The position numbers and the translations under genes are program-made. A stretch of DNA of 64,000 nt from the NCBI GenBank assembly GCA_947177405.1, contig CAMWUJ010000001.1:41673-105672 (forward strand), read 5' to 3'. Below the pieces are notes generated by a model. That model ran no database searches. It saw nothing but the letters and a program-made list of their open reading frames with translations, and was not told where the DNA came from. This document shows positions 18,759-29,866 of this stretch, piece by piece (within the stretch, counting starts at the first letter, position 1; the number at the start of each line of letters is the position of its first letter). Origin of the DNA: an uncultured Porphyromonadaceae bacterium (lineage in GTDB: Bacteria; Bacteroidota; Bacteroidia; Bacteroidales; Muribaculaceae).

Positions 18759-19655
18759 ATGATGAAAACAAAACCGACATACTCAATTATAATCCCTCAT
18801 TATAATACTCCTGATTTATTAGAACGACTCCTTCTTTCAATCCCCAAAAGAGATGATGTAGAAGTGATCATTGTTGATGACTGTAGTCCCGATTCGGTCT
18901 TTCAACAATATGAAATCCTAAAAACTAAGTATGAATGGATGAAATTTTACTGTACAGAGACAAATGGAGGAGGAGGAAAAGCGCGAAATATAGGTTTACA
19001 GAAAGCAATCGGAGAATATGTAATATTTGCTGATGCAGATGATTATTTTACACCCCAATTCAAGGACATCTTAAAAAATTATGCGGATAAGACCACACCT
19101 GATATAATTTTTTTTAATGCCATCTCGGTAGATTCCGTAACTCAACTTCCAAAGGATAGATCAAATCATCTGAATAATTTTATCCAGGGATTTAAAACAA
19201 ATCCCTCTCAAAAGGGAATGGAATTAAGATATCTTTTTGGAGAACCTTGGTGTAAAATTATTAAGAAAGACCTGATAGAAAATAATAAAATTCTATTTGA
19301 CGAGATATCTATCAACAATGACACATATTTTTCTTATATGTGTGGTTTTTATTCAAAAAATATAGCGGTTGATGAGCGTATAGGATATTGCATAACGGAG
19401 AGACCCTCGTCTGTTTCGAAATCAATATCTTACGACAAACTTTTAATCAAAGCCAAAGTATTTGCTAAAAAAAACAAATTCCTTAAAGAGAATGGAATTA
19501 CAATCTTTGACCCAAATCTATTTGTACCACCAATATACGGGATAAGGAAGAGAAATTTTAAATTTTTACGACAAATCAAATCCATCATAAACTCGTATGG
19601 ATTCTCATTTTTGTCTCTACTTTCCCAGTATCTGAAATATAGACTCCATAGGTAA
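18759..19655 (+). CDS. Glycosyltransferase family 2
   Basis: YSIIIPHYNTPDLLERLLLSIP...IIVDDCSPDS...FADADDYF. Confidence 0.92.
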   Translation: MMKTKPTYSIIIPHYNTPDLLERLLLSIPKRDDVEVIIVDDCSPDSVFQQYEILKTKYEWMKFYCTETNGGGGKARNIGLQKAIGEYVIFADADDYFTPQFKDILKNYADKTTPDIIFFNAISVDSVTQLPKDRSNHLNNFIQGFKTNPSQKGMELRYLFGEPWCKIIKKDLIENNKILFDEISINNDTYFSYMCGFYSKNIAVDERIGYCITERPSSVSKSISYDKLLIKAKVFAKKNKFLKENGITIFDPNLFVPPIYGIRKRNFKFLRQIKSIINSYGFSFLSLLSQYLKYRLHR

Positions 19656-19717
19656 TAGTCTATCTTTAATCTCGTCTCCATGAACATTGCGTCTCAATTG
19701 ATAAACTTCTTTTCTAT

Positions 19718-20857
19718 ATGACGTCATACCACTACCTCATAGTAGGCGCCGGACTCTTTGGTGCCACATTCGCATACTTGGCCAACAAAGCCGGGAAGAA
19801 ATGCCTCGTGATTGACAAACGTCCGCATCCAGGCGGTAATATCTATTGCGAAGAGATTGCCGGTATAAACGTGCATAAGTACGGCGCACATATCTTCCAT
19901 ACCTCCGATAAGGAGGTGTGGGATTTCGTGAATTCCATTGTGCCGTTCAATCGATATACCAACTGTCCGGTGGCGCAGGCTCCCGATGGAAAACTCTATA
20001 ACCTCCCGTTCAATATGAACACCTTCTACCAGATGTGGGGTGTGAAGATCCCGGAGGAGGCGCAGAAGAAATTGGAGGAGCAGCGAATGGAGGCTGTAGA
20101 AAAGATGAAAGAGGAAGGTGTTACCGAACCCCGTAACTTGGAGGAACAGGCTCTGACACTAATCGGCAAGGATATATACGAGCAGTTGATCAAAGGTTAC
20201 ACAGAGAAACAATGGGGTCGTAAATGCACTGAACTTCCAGCCTTCATCATCCGGCGTCTCCCCGTGAGAATGACTTTTGACAACAACTATTTCAACGACA
20301 GCTATCAGGGAATTCCGATCGGAGGGTACAACAAGCTCATAGATGGTCTGCTTGAAGGAATAGATGTTAAACTCGATACCGATTTCTTCGATGATCGCGA
20401 GAAATGGGAATCCTTGGCCGACAAGATTGTCTTCACGGGCAAGATCGATGAGTTCTACGGCTATTGTTTCGGTAAACTTGAATACCGTACCGTCAGATTC
20501 GAGACCGAAACCTTTGACAATCCCAACTGGCAGGGAAATGCGGTGGTGAATTATACTTCTACCGAAGTTCCATTTACACGCATTATCGAGCACAAGCACT
20601 TCGAGAAATTCGGAAACGAAGTCTACGAGAACACTAAGACGGTCATTTCCCGTGAATACTCCACCGAATGGGAAGAAGGAATGGAGCCATTCTATCCCGT
20701 TAATGACGAGAGAAATCAGAGTGTTTATAACCAATATAAGGAGCTGGCCGACAAGGAAGAAGGGGTTATATTCGGAGGGCGTCTCGCGGAATATAAATAT
20801 TATGATATGGCCCCCATCATATCACAAGTTTTCAGTAGATTTAGAAACATTCATTAA
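19718..20857 (+). CDS. glf: UDP-galactopyranose mutase
   Basis: YLIVGAGLFGATFA...GGNIYCEEIAGINVHKYGAHIFHTS. Confidence 0.95.
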   Translation: MTSYHYLIVGAGLFGATFAYLANKAGKKCLVIDKRPHPGGNIYCEEIAGINVHKYGAHIFHTSDKEVWDFVNSIVPFNRYTNCPVAQAPDGKLYNLPFNMNTFYQMWGVKIPEEAQKKLEEQRMEAVEKMKEEGVTEPRNLEEQALTLIGKDIYEQLIKGYTEKQWGRKCTELPAFIIRRLPVRMTFDNNYFNDSYQGIPIGGYNKLIDGLLEGIDVKLDTDFFDDREKWESLADKIVFTGKIDEFYGYCFGKLEYRTVRFETETFDNPNWQGNAVVNYTSTEVPFTRIIEHKHFEKFGNEVYENTKTVISREYSTEWEEGMEPFYPVNDERNQSVYNQYKELADKEEGVIFGGRLAEYKYYDMAPIISQVFSRFRNIH

Positions 20858-20859
20858 AT

Positions 20860-21879
20860 ATGGAAAAGATTCTTTCTATAATAATCCCTACATATAATAT
20901 GGAGAGATATTTGTCTAAATGTCTCTCTTCGCTCATCATTCCCGATGAAAAGCTTTTAAAGAGTCTGGAAGTCCTGGTTGTGAACGATGGCAGCAAAGAC
21001 AATTCCTCCAAGATTGCCCACGAGTTCGAAACCAAGTATCCCGATACTTTCCGAGTAATTGACAAGGAAAATGGAAATTACGGATCCTGCATTAACCGCG
21101 GTCTCAAGGAAGCAACCGGTAAATACATAAAAGTATTGGATGCAGATGACTACTTCAACACTGATAATTTTACTCAGTATTTACATAGTCTTAAAGAGGT
21201 TGATGTGGATTTAATCATTACAGACTATGATTTGGTAACAGAAACCGGAGCAATAAAGGAAACGAGATCGTTTATCCTCCCACCAAGAACACCTATGCTT
21301 CTACAGGAACATATGAGAGATATTTTTAATATTCAGATGCATGCGATTACCTACAGAACACGCATTCTCAAGGAAGAGAGATATGTTCAGCAGGAAGGTA
21401 TCTCTCACACAGATGCGGAATGGGTATTTTATCCTATGATACGAGTAACCACTATCTATTATATTAATGACGTGGTTTATGAGTACTTAGTAGGTCGTAC
21501 AGGACAAACCGTAGATCTTACTGTTTGGGCAAACAAAGCTTCTGACAGGGAAAGAATAGCCAGAAGAGAAGTAGAATATTTTGAAAAAATCAAAATATCG
21601 AATATTAAAGATTCAATTCTTCCCTTCTTATCCTATAGAATTCTTACAGAACTTCATGGGATTTATTTAACCTACCTTATTATAAAAAGGGATGAAAAAC
21701 ATACGAGGCAACTTGATGATTTTCTTCATCATACATCTCCTGTACTATTTACACAAATAGAAGAACGCAGACTTCATGATAAATACATGCCCATAAAGTA
21801 TATTAAATCATGGAGAAAAAAGGGTAAGCTGCCTTCTGGCATACTCTCATATTTATATTGTAAGATAAAGAAAATTTAG
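20860..21879 (+). CDS. Glycosyltransferase family 2
   Basis: LSIIIPTYNMERYLSKCLSSL...NDGSKDNS...LDADDYF. Confidence 0.92.
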   Translation: MEKILSIIIPTYNMERYLSKCLSSLIIPDEKLLKSLEVLVVNDGSKDNSSKIAHEFETKYPDTFRVIDKENGNYGSCINRGLKEATGKYIKVLDADDYFNTDNFTQYLHSLKEVDVDLIITDYDLVTETGAIKETRSFILPPRTPMLLQEHMRDIFNIQMHAITYRTRILKEERYVQQEGISHTDAEWVFYPMIRVTTIYYINDVVYEYLVGRTGQTVDLTVWANKASDRERIARREVEYFEKIKISNIKDSILPFLSYRILTELHGIYLTYLIIKRDEKHTRQLDDFLHHTSPVLFTQIEERRLHDKYMPIKYIKSWRKKGKLPSGILSYLYCKIKKI

Positions 21880-21908
21880 TAACCAAGAATCTGCTAATAA
21901 CTACTGCG

Positions 21909-23267
21909 TTGCCATCTATGCCCATAACATACCAAGGTAGAGTAACAAAGATTAATAAAAGGTGTAATTTATTTATTAAACTCTCTTACTTTTCTTTAGG
22001 GTTGTCGGGAACGGCACCTTTGCTTGCAATAGTCATTGGTGGTATGATTCTATCTCTTTCCACTATTGCCTCATTATGTGTCTTCGGTGATTTGTTTTTA
22101 GGAAAGAAAATAGAGCGAACTAATATTTGGAAATATAGACTCACAAAATATTTCCTTTATTGGATGGGAATTAGCCTCCTTTCATCGTTTTTTGGGTTGG
22201 TCTTTTTCTCCTTCATTGATGAACAATTTGCTTTCACACCTTTAAAGTTTATTCCCAAGATACTGCTATACCTTCTTATGCTATACTTGCTCTCAAAACA
22301 AGAGAAGAGCGAATTTAGAATCTCATGGCTAATCAAAGGAGTTATGTTTGGGGTATGGCTTAATATAATTTGGAGTATTTGTGATGCCGCATTATTTTAT
22401 ACTTCTGGAGAATCATTGACGAATACGCTTTTTATTTCATATATTAAAGCTGCTCATATAAGATATGACTCAGCTTCATTGATTTATGGAGCGTACATTC
22501 GCTCAAGTGGACTTAATACAGATCCAGCCAATATAGGCTTTTTTACTGCGATTGGAGCTGCTTATGCCATGATAAGTAGAAAATTTTGGTTAATACTTTT
22601 GTGTGTATTGTCTGCCTTAAGTGCGGTGTCATTCGTAGGATTAGTGGGAATTCTTTTAGTAATCTTATATGAGTTATTATTTGGAAAATCAATTAAGCAC
22701 AGAGCCTTATTTATAACTTTAGGTTCAGTTTTAATTGTAGGTGGTTTTCTTTTATTTAAATATAGTAATGCTCCTACTATTTCCTTGGTAAGAGATGCTG
22801 TGGAATTGAAAGCTCAATCAAAAGCGGATGGAGATGAAAGCACAGAGTTAAGAACTAAGTTTATAACTAAATTCCCTGATGCAATAAAACATTTACCTCT
22901 ATCCCCTTTAATTGGAACCGGCTATTATACTGCTGTCTATGCATATTATCAGGAAGGAATAACATATAATGGGGTATATAGTGGAAAGAATATTCCTACT
23001 GAAATGGAGAATTGCTATGTGGAATACTTTTTTGACTTTGGATTGATTGGTCTAATTTTCTTTTGTATTTTTTATTTTAATGCAATGAGAATTTATCAAA
23101 ATCTTTCTTATCGTATTAATTCATTTGAAAATAGATCTATATTTGCCATAATGATTGGATCCATTATCTCATTCTGTTTCTATCATTATACCCTTTACTC
23201 CGTAGTAATGTTCACTGATATTGCAGCAATCGTACATCTAAGAAACTCATTCACAACCACCCACTAA
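21909..23267 (+). CDS. Wzy-like O-antigen polymerase / ligase-type membrane protein
   Basis: 452 aa, multi-TM, large periplasmic loop; position in locus. Confidence 0.65.
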   Translation: MPSMPITYQGRVTKINKRCNLFIKLSYFSLGLSGTAPLLAIVIGGMILSLSTIASLCVFGDLFLGKKIERTNIWKYRLTKYFLYWMGISLLSSFFGLVFFSFIDEQFAFTPLKFIPKILLYLLMLYLLSKQEKSEFRISWLIKGVMFGVWLNIIWSICDAALFYTSGESLTNTLFISYIKAAHIRYDSASLIYGAYIRSSGLNTDPANIGFFTAIGAAYAMISRKFWLILLCVLSALSAVSFVGLVGILLVILYELLFGKSIKHRALFITLGSVLIVGGFLLFKYSNAPTISLVRDAVELKAQSKADGDESTELRTKFITKFPDAIKHLPLSPLIGTGYYTAVYAYYQEGITYNGVYSGKNIPTEMENCYVEYFFDFGLIGLIFFCIFYFNAMRIYQNLSYRINSFENRSIFAIMIGSIISFCFYHYTLYSVVMFTDIAAIVHLRNSFTTTH

Positions 23268-23279
23268 GAAGAAATTCTT

Positions 23280-24362
23280 ATGAGTCTTCCCGTACACCAT
23301 ACTTCTAATCGGTACATGGTAGTCAATGCCACAGCGTTAGACCGCAGTGGTGCTTTAAGCATATTAAAGCAATTTATTGATAATATTCCACCCGATAAGG
23401 GACAATGGTTGATCTTTACTCCTGATAATGTTGAGCTGACTTCAAATAAAGCAAATGTTAGGCTCGAACCTATCATCGGAGTGAAACCGATGCATAAAAG
23501 ATTGAAATGGGATGCAATTGGGCTTAATAAATGGATAAAACAAAACAATATTGACCCGGTCGCAGCAATTTCATTACAAAATACAGGGTTTCATTTAGAA
23601 AAGAAGGTTCCTCACTTTATCTATTATCATCAGCCTCTCCCTTTTTTCCCTAACAAGTGGAATCCTTTAAAGTCTAATCAGCGTACATTTTGGTTCTACA
23701 AGCACATATATCCTTTCTTCGTAAATCTATTCCTTAAAAAGGATACCCAAATATTCGTACAATTAGATTTCATAAAAGAAGGTTTTGCTAAACGATTCAA
23801 TCACCCTAAAGAGAAAATCGGAGTATATACGCCTACGGTAACTCCTCCCCAATGCTCTGATAAAACAAAATCTTCATCTCTCCTATCTCTTATTTATCCT
23901 GCGATGCCTCATTTCTATAAAAATCATAAAATAATAGAAGACGCCTTAAAATTTTCATTCAGGAACATGGATGTGATTTTCACAACCAATTCTAATAAAA
24001 AACCGGAAAAACAAGATATAAGGTTAAAATATATTGGAGTGCAACCACAGGAGAAAATATGGGAAATGTATCGAAAATTCGATGCACTCCTTTTCCCAAG
24101 TTATATTGAAACTTTCGGCCTTCCCCTTTTAGAGGCGGCTCTTACTGGGATGCCTATAATTGCTTCTGACCTTCCATATGCTCGTGAAGTTTTAGCCGGA
24201 TATGAGGGAGTTAAATTTGTCAAATATGACGATCCCAAGGCTTGGGCGCATGCAATTGACAATCTAAAAAAAGGTAAACGTTACCTGCCAATCGATATAT
24301 CCAAGCGTCCTTCATGGGACGCCCTCTTCAATGCAATTTTTAAAGAAATTCCAAAGACTTAA
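23280..24362 (+). CDS. Glycosyltransferase family 4
   Basis: FDALLFPSYIETFGLPLLEAALTGMPIIASDLPYAREVL. Confidence 0.9.
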   Translation: MSLPVHHTSNRYMVVNATALDRSGALSILKQFIDNIPPDKGQWLIFTPDNVELTSNKANVRLEPIIGVKPMHKRLKWDAIGLNKWIKQNNIDPVAAISLQNTGFHLEKKVPHFIYYHQPLPFFPNKWNPLKSNQRTFWFYKHIYPFFVNLFLKKDTQIFVQLDFIKEGFAKRFNHPKEKIGVYTPTVTPPQCSDKTKSSSLLSLIYPAMPHFYKNHKIIEDALKFSFRNMDVIFTTNSNKKPEKQDIRLKYIGVQPQEKIWEMYRKFDALLFPSYIETFGLPLLEAALTGMPIIASDLPYAREVLAGYEGVKFVKYDDPKAWAHAIDNLKKGKRYLPIDISKRPSWDALFNAIFKEIPKT

Positions 24363-24371
24363 TATACTAAT

Positions 24372-25445
24372 ATGTCAGTATTCAAAGATAAAGTCCTCCT
24401 CATAACAGGAGGTACCGGCAGCTTCGGTAATGCTGTATTACGTCGTTTCCTTGATTCCGATATCAAGGAAATTCGTATTTTTAGTCGAGATGAGAAAAAA
24501 CAGGATGATATGAGGCATCGGCTCCAGAATCCAAAGGTAAAGTATTTCATCGGAGACGTCCGTAATAAGGAATCGGTAGATATCGCTATGCGTGGAGTGG
24601 ATTATGTATTCTCTGCAGCCGCGTTAAAGCAGGTTCCAAGTTGTGAATTCTTCCCTATGGAGGCAACCCGTACAAATGTGGAAGGAACTAACAACGTTCT
24701 TCTCTCAGCCATAGAGCATGGAGTGAAGAACGTTGTTGTTTTATCTACTGATAAAGCAGCCTACCCCATCAATGCAATGGGTATTTCAAAGGCTCTTATG
24801 GAAAAAGTGGCAATTGCTAAAGGCCGTGAATTGGGAGAAAACGCACCAACCACAATCTGTTGTACTCGCTATGGTAATGTTATGGCAAGTCGTGGCTCAG
24901 TGATCCCTCTTTGGGTAGAACAGATGATGGAAGGAAAACCAATTACTATAACGGATCCTGAGATGACACGCTTCATGATGACTCTTGATGATGCAGTGGA
25001 TTTGGTAATTTATGCTTTCACTCATGGTCATAATGGGGATCTCTTTGTGCAAAAAGCTCCTGCCGCTACTCTTGATACTCTCGCACTGGCGCTAAAAGAA
25101 ATTTATACTAAGGTTGACCCGAAATATGGAGAAACTGAAGTAAAGGTAATAGGTACTCGACATGGTGAAAAACTATATGAGACTCTTGTAACACGTGAAG
25201 AAATGGCTAAGGCTATTGATATGGGTAACTATTACCGAATTCCTGCCGATACTCGTGATCTTAATTATGATAAATATTTCACTGAGGGAGAAGGAAGTCT
25301 TACCAGCGTGGAAGAATATCATAGCCATAACACCAATCGTTTGGATATAGAAGGCATGAAAGAGCAACTTATGCGCCTTCGTTTCATACAGGCAGATCTC
25401 GGGATAATTGAATCGGATACCAAAACTGAAATCAGAAGCGAGTAA
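24372..25445 (+). CDS. UDP-GlcNAc 4,6-dehydratase/epimerase (FnlA/CapE/WbjB-like)
   Basis: LLITGGTGSFGNAVLRRFL...FSAAALKQVPSCEFFPMEA...STDKAAYPINAMG. Confidence 0.92.
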   Translation: MSVFKDKVLLITGGTGSFGNAVLRRFLDSDIKEIRIFSRDEKKQDDMRHRLQNPKVKYFIGDVRNKESVDIAMRGVDYVFSAAALKQVPSCEFFPMEATRTNVEGTNNVLLSAIEHGVKNVVVLSTDKAAYPINAMGISKALMEKVAIAKGRELGENAPTTICCTRYGNVMASRGSVIPLWVEQMMEGKPITITDPEMTRFMMTLDDAVDLVIYAFTHGHNGDLFVQKAPAATLDTLALALKEIYTKVDPKYGETEVKVIGTRHGEKLYETLVTREEMAKAIDMGNYYRIPADTRDLNYDKYFTEGEGSLTSVEEYHSHNTNRLDIEGMKEQLMRLRFIQADLGIIESDTKTEIRSE

Positions 25446-25456
25446 ATTTTCTGAAT

Positions 25457-26317
25457 ATGAAATTTCTTGTTTTAGGGTCCAATGGTATGGCCGGACATCA
25501 AATTGGACTATATCTGAAGGAAAAAGGGCACGATGTAACCGGCTTCGCCCGAAATAAATCCTTAGTGCTGGATAAAAGTATCATAGGAGACGCATCAGAC
25601 TTTGACACTCTTAAGGAAATCATACTGCATGGTAAATTCGATGTGATTATTAATTGTATTGGTATTCTTAATCAATTTGCTGAGAATAACCATCCACAGG
25701 CAGTGCTTATGAACTCCTATCTACCTCACTTCATTGCTGATGTTGCTAACAGAGTCGGAACTTATGTCATACACATGAGCACTGATTGTGTTTTCTCAGG
25801 AAAGAAAGGCCAATACACTGAAAATGACATTCCGGATGGGACAACTTTTTATGACACCACAAAAGCGCTTGGAGAATTGAATGACGATACCAATCTCACA
25901 CTTCGAAATTCCATAGTGGGTCCCGACATTAATGAAAGGGGTATCGGACTTCTAAATTGGTTTATGAAACAAGAGGGTGAAGTAAACGGATACATTGGAT
26001 CCATTTGGACAGGTCAAACCACTCTCCAACTTTCTAAGACCATGGAAGCGGCAGCCATGGAAAGACCGACGGGACTTTATAATATGGTGCCTTCATATTC
26101 TATCAATAAATACGATCTCCTTGGATTATTCAACAAATATCTGCGTAATGGAGAAGTAAAAATAAATGCTGTAGATGGTATTGTAGCGGATAAATCACTG
26201 AAGAGAACTAACTTCAATTTCAGTTATGAAATCCCGGATTATGAGCAGATGATCTCCGAAGCGGCTAAATGGATATTCTCTCATAAAGACATCTACCCTC
26301 ATTATAATCTAAAATGA
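25457..26317 (+). CDS. SDR-family sugar reductase (FnlB/CapF/RmlD-like)
   Basis: VLGSNGMAGHQIGLYL...MSTDCVFSGKKGQYTENDIPDG. Confidence 0.88.
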   Translation: MKFLVLGSNGMAGHQIGLYLKEKGHDVTGFARNKSLVLDKSIIGDASDFDTLKEIILHGKFDVIINCIGILNQFAENNHPQAVLMNSYLPHFIADVANRVGTYVIHMSTDCVFSGKKGQYTENDIPDGTTFYDTTKALGELNDDTNLTLRNSIVGPDINERGIGLLNWFMKQEGEVNGYIGSIWTGQTTLQLSKTMEAAAMERPTGLYNMVPSYSINKYDLLGLFNKYLRNGEVKINAVDGIVADKSLKRTNFNFSYEIPDYEQMISEAAKWIFSHKDIYPHYNLK

Positions 26318-27438
26318 AAAAATTAAGACTGATGACAATTCTGGGTACTCGCCCGGAAATTATCAAGATGTCGGAAATTATAAAAAAGTCCGATAAGTAT
26401 TTCGACCACATACTAGTACATACCGGTCAAAATTACGATTATACTCTCAATGAAGTTTTCTTTAAGGATCTCGGCCTTCGAAAACCGGATTATTATCTTG
26501 GAGTAGTTGGTAAGAATTTAGGACAAACCATGGGAAATGTAATTTCCAAAGCTTATGAACTGATGGAAGAGATTAGGCCAGATGCCATAATCGTTCTTGG
26601 TGACACCAATTCATGTCTTTCAGTAATAGCAGCTAAACGTCTAAAGATTCCAGTATTCCACATGGAGGCAGGGAACCGATGTAAGGATGAAAATCTTCCT
26701 GAAGAGGTGATCAGAAGAATCGTGGATGTGACAAGTGACATTAATCTTTGCTACAGTGAGCATGCCCGTAGATATATCTTAGACTCAGGAGTAAAACCAG
26801 AATACACTTATGTCGTGGGGTCACCAATGGCAGAAGTATTGAAAGTTCATAAAGAAGCTATAGATAAAAGTAAGATACTTTCCGAACTGAATTTAATTTC
26901 CAAGAAGTATATTCTTCTTTCGAGTCATAGAGAAGAGAACATTGATATTGAGGTAAATTTCTACTCCTTAATGAATGCAGTGAATGCCATGGCAGAATAT
27001 TATGATATGCCGGTATTATATAGTTGTCATCCCAGATCGGAGAAATTCATAACCTCACGTGGATTCAAGTTTGATGAGAGAGTTATACAGCATAAACCTT
27101 TGGGATTTATGGATTACAATAAACTCCAACAAAACGCATTTTGTGTTGTATCTGATAGTGGTACTCTCCCGGAGGAAAGTGCGAATCTACATTTCCCGGC
27201 AGTTTCCGTAAGGACATCCACAGAACGTCCGGAAGCTATCGATAGCGGTGTCTTTGTAATTGGCTCCATTACTTCCGATTCAGTGATACAGGCTGTTAGA
27301 ATGGCTGTTGATATGCAGACCAAAGGTTTCGTCCCTTCTCCGGTAATGGCGTATGAGGATGATAACGTTTCTGATAAAGTTGTGAGAATAATCCAGTCTT
27401 ATGTAGGAATAATTAATAAAATGATTTGGAGAAAATAA
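26314..27438 (+). CDS. UDP-N-acetylglucosamine 2-epimerase (FnlC/CapG/WbjD-like)
   Basis: LGTRPEIIKMSEII...HTGQNYDYTLNEVFF...HMEAGNRC...SDSGTLPEE. Confidence 0.92.
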   Translation: MKKLRLMTILGTRPEIIKMSEIIKKSDKYFDHILVHTGQNYDYTLNEVFFKDLGLRKPDYYLGVVGKNLGQTMGNVISKAYELMEEIRPDAIIVLGDTNSCLSVIAAKRLKIPVFHMEAGNRCKDENLPEEVIRRIVDVTSDINLCYSEHARRYILDSGVKPEYTYVVGSPMAEVLKVHKEAIDKSKILSELNLISKKYILLSSHREENIDIEVNFYSLMNAVNAMAEYYDMPVLYSCHPRSEKFITSRGFKFDERVIQHKPLGFMDYNKLQQNAFCVVSDSGTLPEESANLHFPAVSVRTSTERPEAIDSGVFVIGSITSDSVIQAVRMAVDMQTKGFVPSPVMAYEDDNVSDKVVRIIQSYVGIINKMIWRK

Positions 27439-27440
27439 TG

Positions 27441-28643
27441 AAATTTCTTCTTGTCACCCAATATTTCTATCCGGAAAACTTCAAATGCAATGATATAGCA
27501 TTTGAGTTACAGCGTCGTGGCCATGAGGTTACAGTGATTACTGGAATACCTAACTATCCGGACGGAAAGTATTTTAAAGGTTATGGACTATGTAATAGAC
27601 GCAAAGAGATAATTAATGGTGTAAAAGTCGAACGTTCTATTCTTGTATCGAGAGGTGGAGGTGGTGGCATCAGACTCGCGCTAAACTATCTTTCATTTGC
27701 TCTTTTTGCATCTATTAGAGCCATGAGGCTTGCTCTTACTAAAAGATATGATGCAATACTGGTACATGAAGTATCGCCTATTACTGTAGGTATTCCTGCA
27801 GTAATAGCTAAGAAAATCCAGAAAATCCCTTTGCATTTTTGGGTATTAGATCTTTGGCCTGAGAGCCTAACAGCTGCCGGTGGAGTGACTAATAGAAAAA
27901 TATTGTCTTTCTTTGAAAAAATAACCAAATGGATTTACAAAAATTCCACTACTCTTTTGATTGGTTCTAAAGGATATAGGAAATCTATCAATGAAAAAGG
28001 AGACTTTAATCAGAAAATAATATATTTTCCTAACTGGGTGGAGAATCAGCTTAAATCCAATAATAGCGATCAATTCAGTATTCCTGAATTTCCGAGTGGT
28101 TTCAATATAGTGATAGCCGGCAATATGGGAGATGCCCAAGATCTCCCAAATGTTATGGAAGCTGCAAAGATTCTTAAAGGAGAAAATCTAAATTTCATAT
28201 TTGTTGGAGACGGTAGGAAAAGAGAATTTGTGGAGCAATTTTCAAAGGAGAATGATTTGAAGAATCAAATATTCTGTTTGGGTCGTTTCCCGTTAGAGGC
28301 CATGCCTACAATCTTTAATGAAGCAGACATACTATTTATGGCTTTAAAAGACCAACCAATTTTCTCCATGACGGTGCCCTCGCGCCTTCAAGCATACATG
28401 TCATCAGGAAAGCCAATTGTCGCTATGATAAATGGAGAAGGTGCGGATTTAATTAAGGAAGCTAACTGTGGATGGTCGGTTGAAGCAGAGAATCCAAAGG
28501 CTTTGGCAGATCTTCTTCTTACCCTTTCTAAAGAGAAAACGGATATTTTGAAAGAGAAAGGTAGGAATGGACAGAGATTCAGCGAGGAAAATTTCAATTT
28601 CAAGAGGTGTATGGATAATCTTGAAAAGATTATAGACAATTAA
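27441..28643 (+). CDS. WbuB-like glycosyltransferase family 4
   Basis: FLLVTQYFYPENFKCNDIAFELQRRGHEVTVITGIPNYPDGKYFKGYG. Confidence 0.9.
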   Translation, partial: KFLLVTQYFYPENFKCNDIAFELQRRGHEVTVITGIPNYPDGKYFKGYGLCNRRKEIINGVKVERSILVSRGGGGGIRLALNYLSFALFASIRAMRLALTKRYDAILVHEVSPITVGIPAVIAKKIQKIPLHFWVLDLWPESLTAAGGVTNRKILSFFEKITKWIYKNSTTLLIGSKGYRKSINEKGDFNQKIIYFPNWVENQLKSNNSDQFSIPEFPSGFNIVIAGNMGDAQDLPNVMEAAKILKGENLNFIFVGDGRKREFVEQFSKENDLKNQIFCLGRFPLEAMPTIFNEADILFMALKDQPIFSMTVPSRLQAYMSSGKPIVAMINGEGADLIKEANCGWSVEAENPKALADLLLTLSKEKTDILKEKGRNGQRFSEENFNFKRCMDNLEKIIDN

Positions 28644-28746
28644 CGACCCTATAAAATCATATTAAGTATCGGTCATCTTGTTTTCACAATTCTCTCTTTC
28701 CCTTCACGTATAAGGTCCGCTCTGAAAATCAAATTTATATTTATAT

Positions 28747-29706
28747 ATGAAAATCCTTATAACCGGAATTCACGGCTTCGTGGGTTCCAATCTTGTTGGT
28801 GCCCTTAAAGACAGGCACGAGATTTATGGACTTGATATTGTTGCTCCGGAAAAGGAAGGTGTGGTGAAAACTTTCTCTTGGGAGGATCTGGATGCCAATA
28901 ATATTCCTCAGGTGGATGCCATAGTCCATCTCGCCGGTAAAGCTCACGATACCAAGAATAAATCCGGTGCCGAGGTATATTTCAAGGTTAATACTGATCT
29001 TACCAAGAAAATTTTCGATTATTTCTCTGATAATTCAAATATTAAAAAGTTTATCTTCTTCAGTTCGGTAAAGGCTGCTGTGGATAAAGTGCCCGGAAAT
29101 ATCCTAACAGAAGATGTTACCCCCTCCCCTGTCGGTCCTTATGGGGAGAGCAAAGTAAAGGCAGAGGAGTATATTCTTGGCAAACTTAAGGAGAGTGAAG
29201 AAAAATATAAAAATCGGGATGTTATAATTCTCCGCCCCTGTATGATTCACGGGCCGGGCAATAAGGGAAATCTGAATCTTCTGTATGGATTTGTTAAGAA
29301 AGGACTTCCTTGGCCTTTGGGTGCTTTCGAAAATAGACGGACTTTTACCTCTATCGATAATCTTACCTTTGCAATTTCAGGTATTCTGAGCAATCCTATT
29401 GAGAGCGGAATTTATAATATGGCTGACGACCGCGCATTATCCACCAACGAGCTCATACAAGCAATGTGTCACGCCATGGGGAAGAACGCTAAAATATGGA
29501 GGATAAGCAAGGGGCTGATAAATTTCGGTGCCAAGGTCGGAGATATACTCCATCTCCCACTCAATACTTTCCGTCTGGAAAAGTTGACTGAGAATTATGT
29601 AGTCTCAAATGAGAAAATCAAAAGAGCTCTCGGGATCAAGAATATGCCGGTAGATTCAGTAGATGGTCTAACAAAAACAATCAAAAGCTTCTCAAAGGGT
29701 AATTGA
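28747..29706 (+). CDS. NAD-dependent epimerase/dehydratase (WbpV/GalE-like)
   Basis: ILITGIHGFVGSNLVGAL...FFSSVKA...PYGESKVKAEEYI. Confidence 0.9.
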   Translation: MKILITGIHGFVGSNLVGALKDRHEIYGLDIVAPEKEGVVKTFSWEDLDANNIPQVDAIVHLAGKAHDTKNKSGAEVYFKVNTDLTKKIFDYFSDNSNIKKFIFFSSVKAAVDKVPGNILTEDVTPSPVGPYGESKVKAEEYILGKLKESEEKYKNRDVIILRPCMIHGPGNKGNLNLLYGFVKKGLPWPLGAFENRRTFTSIDNLTFAISGILSNPIESGIYNMADDRALSTNELIQAMCHAMGKNAKIWRISKGLINFGAKVGDILHLPLNTFRLEKLTENYVVSNEKIKRALGIKNMPVDSVDGLTKTIKSFSKGN

Positions 29707-29866
29707 CATTATTTATCTTTGAAAGAAACTATATAAAAATAGAGTATCAGTTAAAGATCTTCCTTGAAAATCAATTAAATCATAAATGCACCCGGGAAAC
29801 TTGTATTAAATATTTCTTTTTTCATTCGAAAAGATTATATTTGCAAAAAATATATCTCCGTTTACC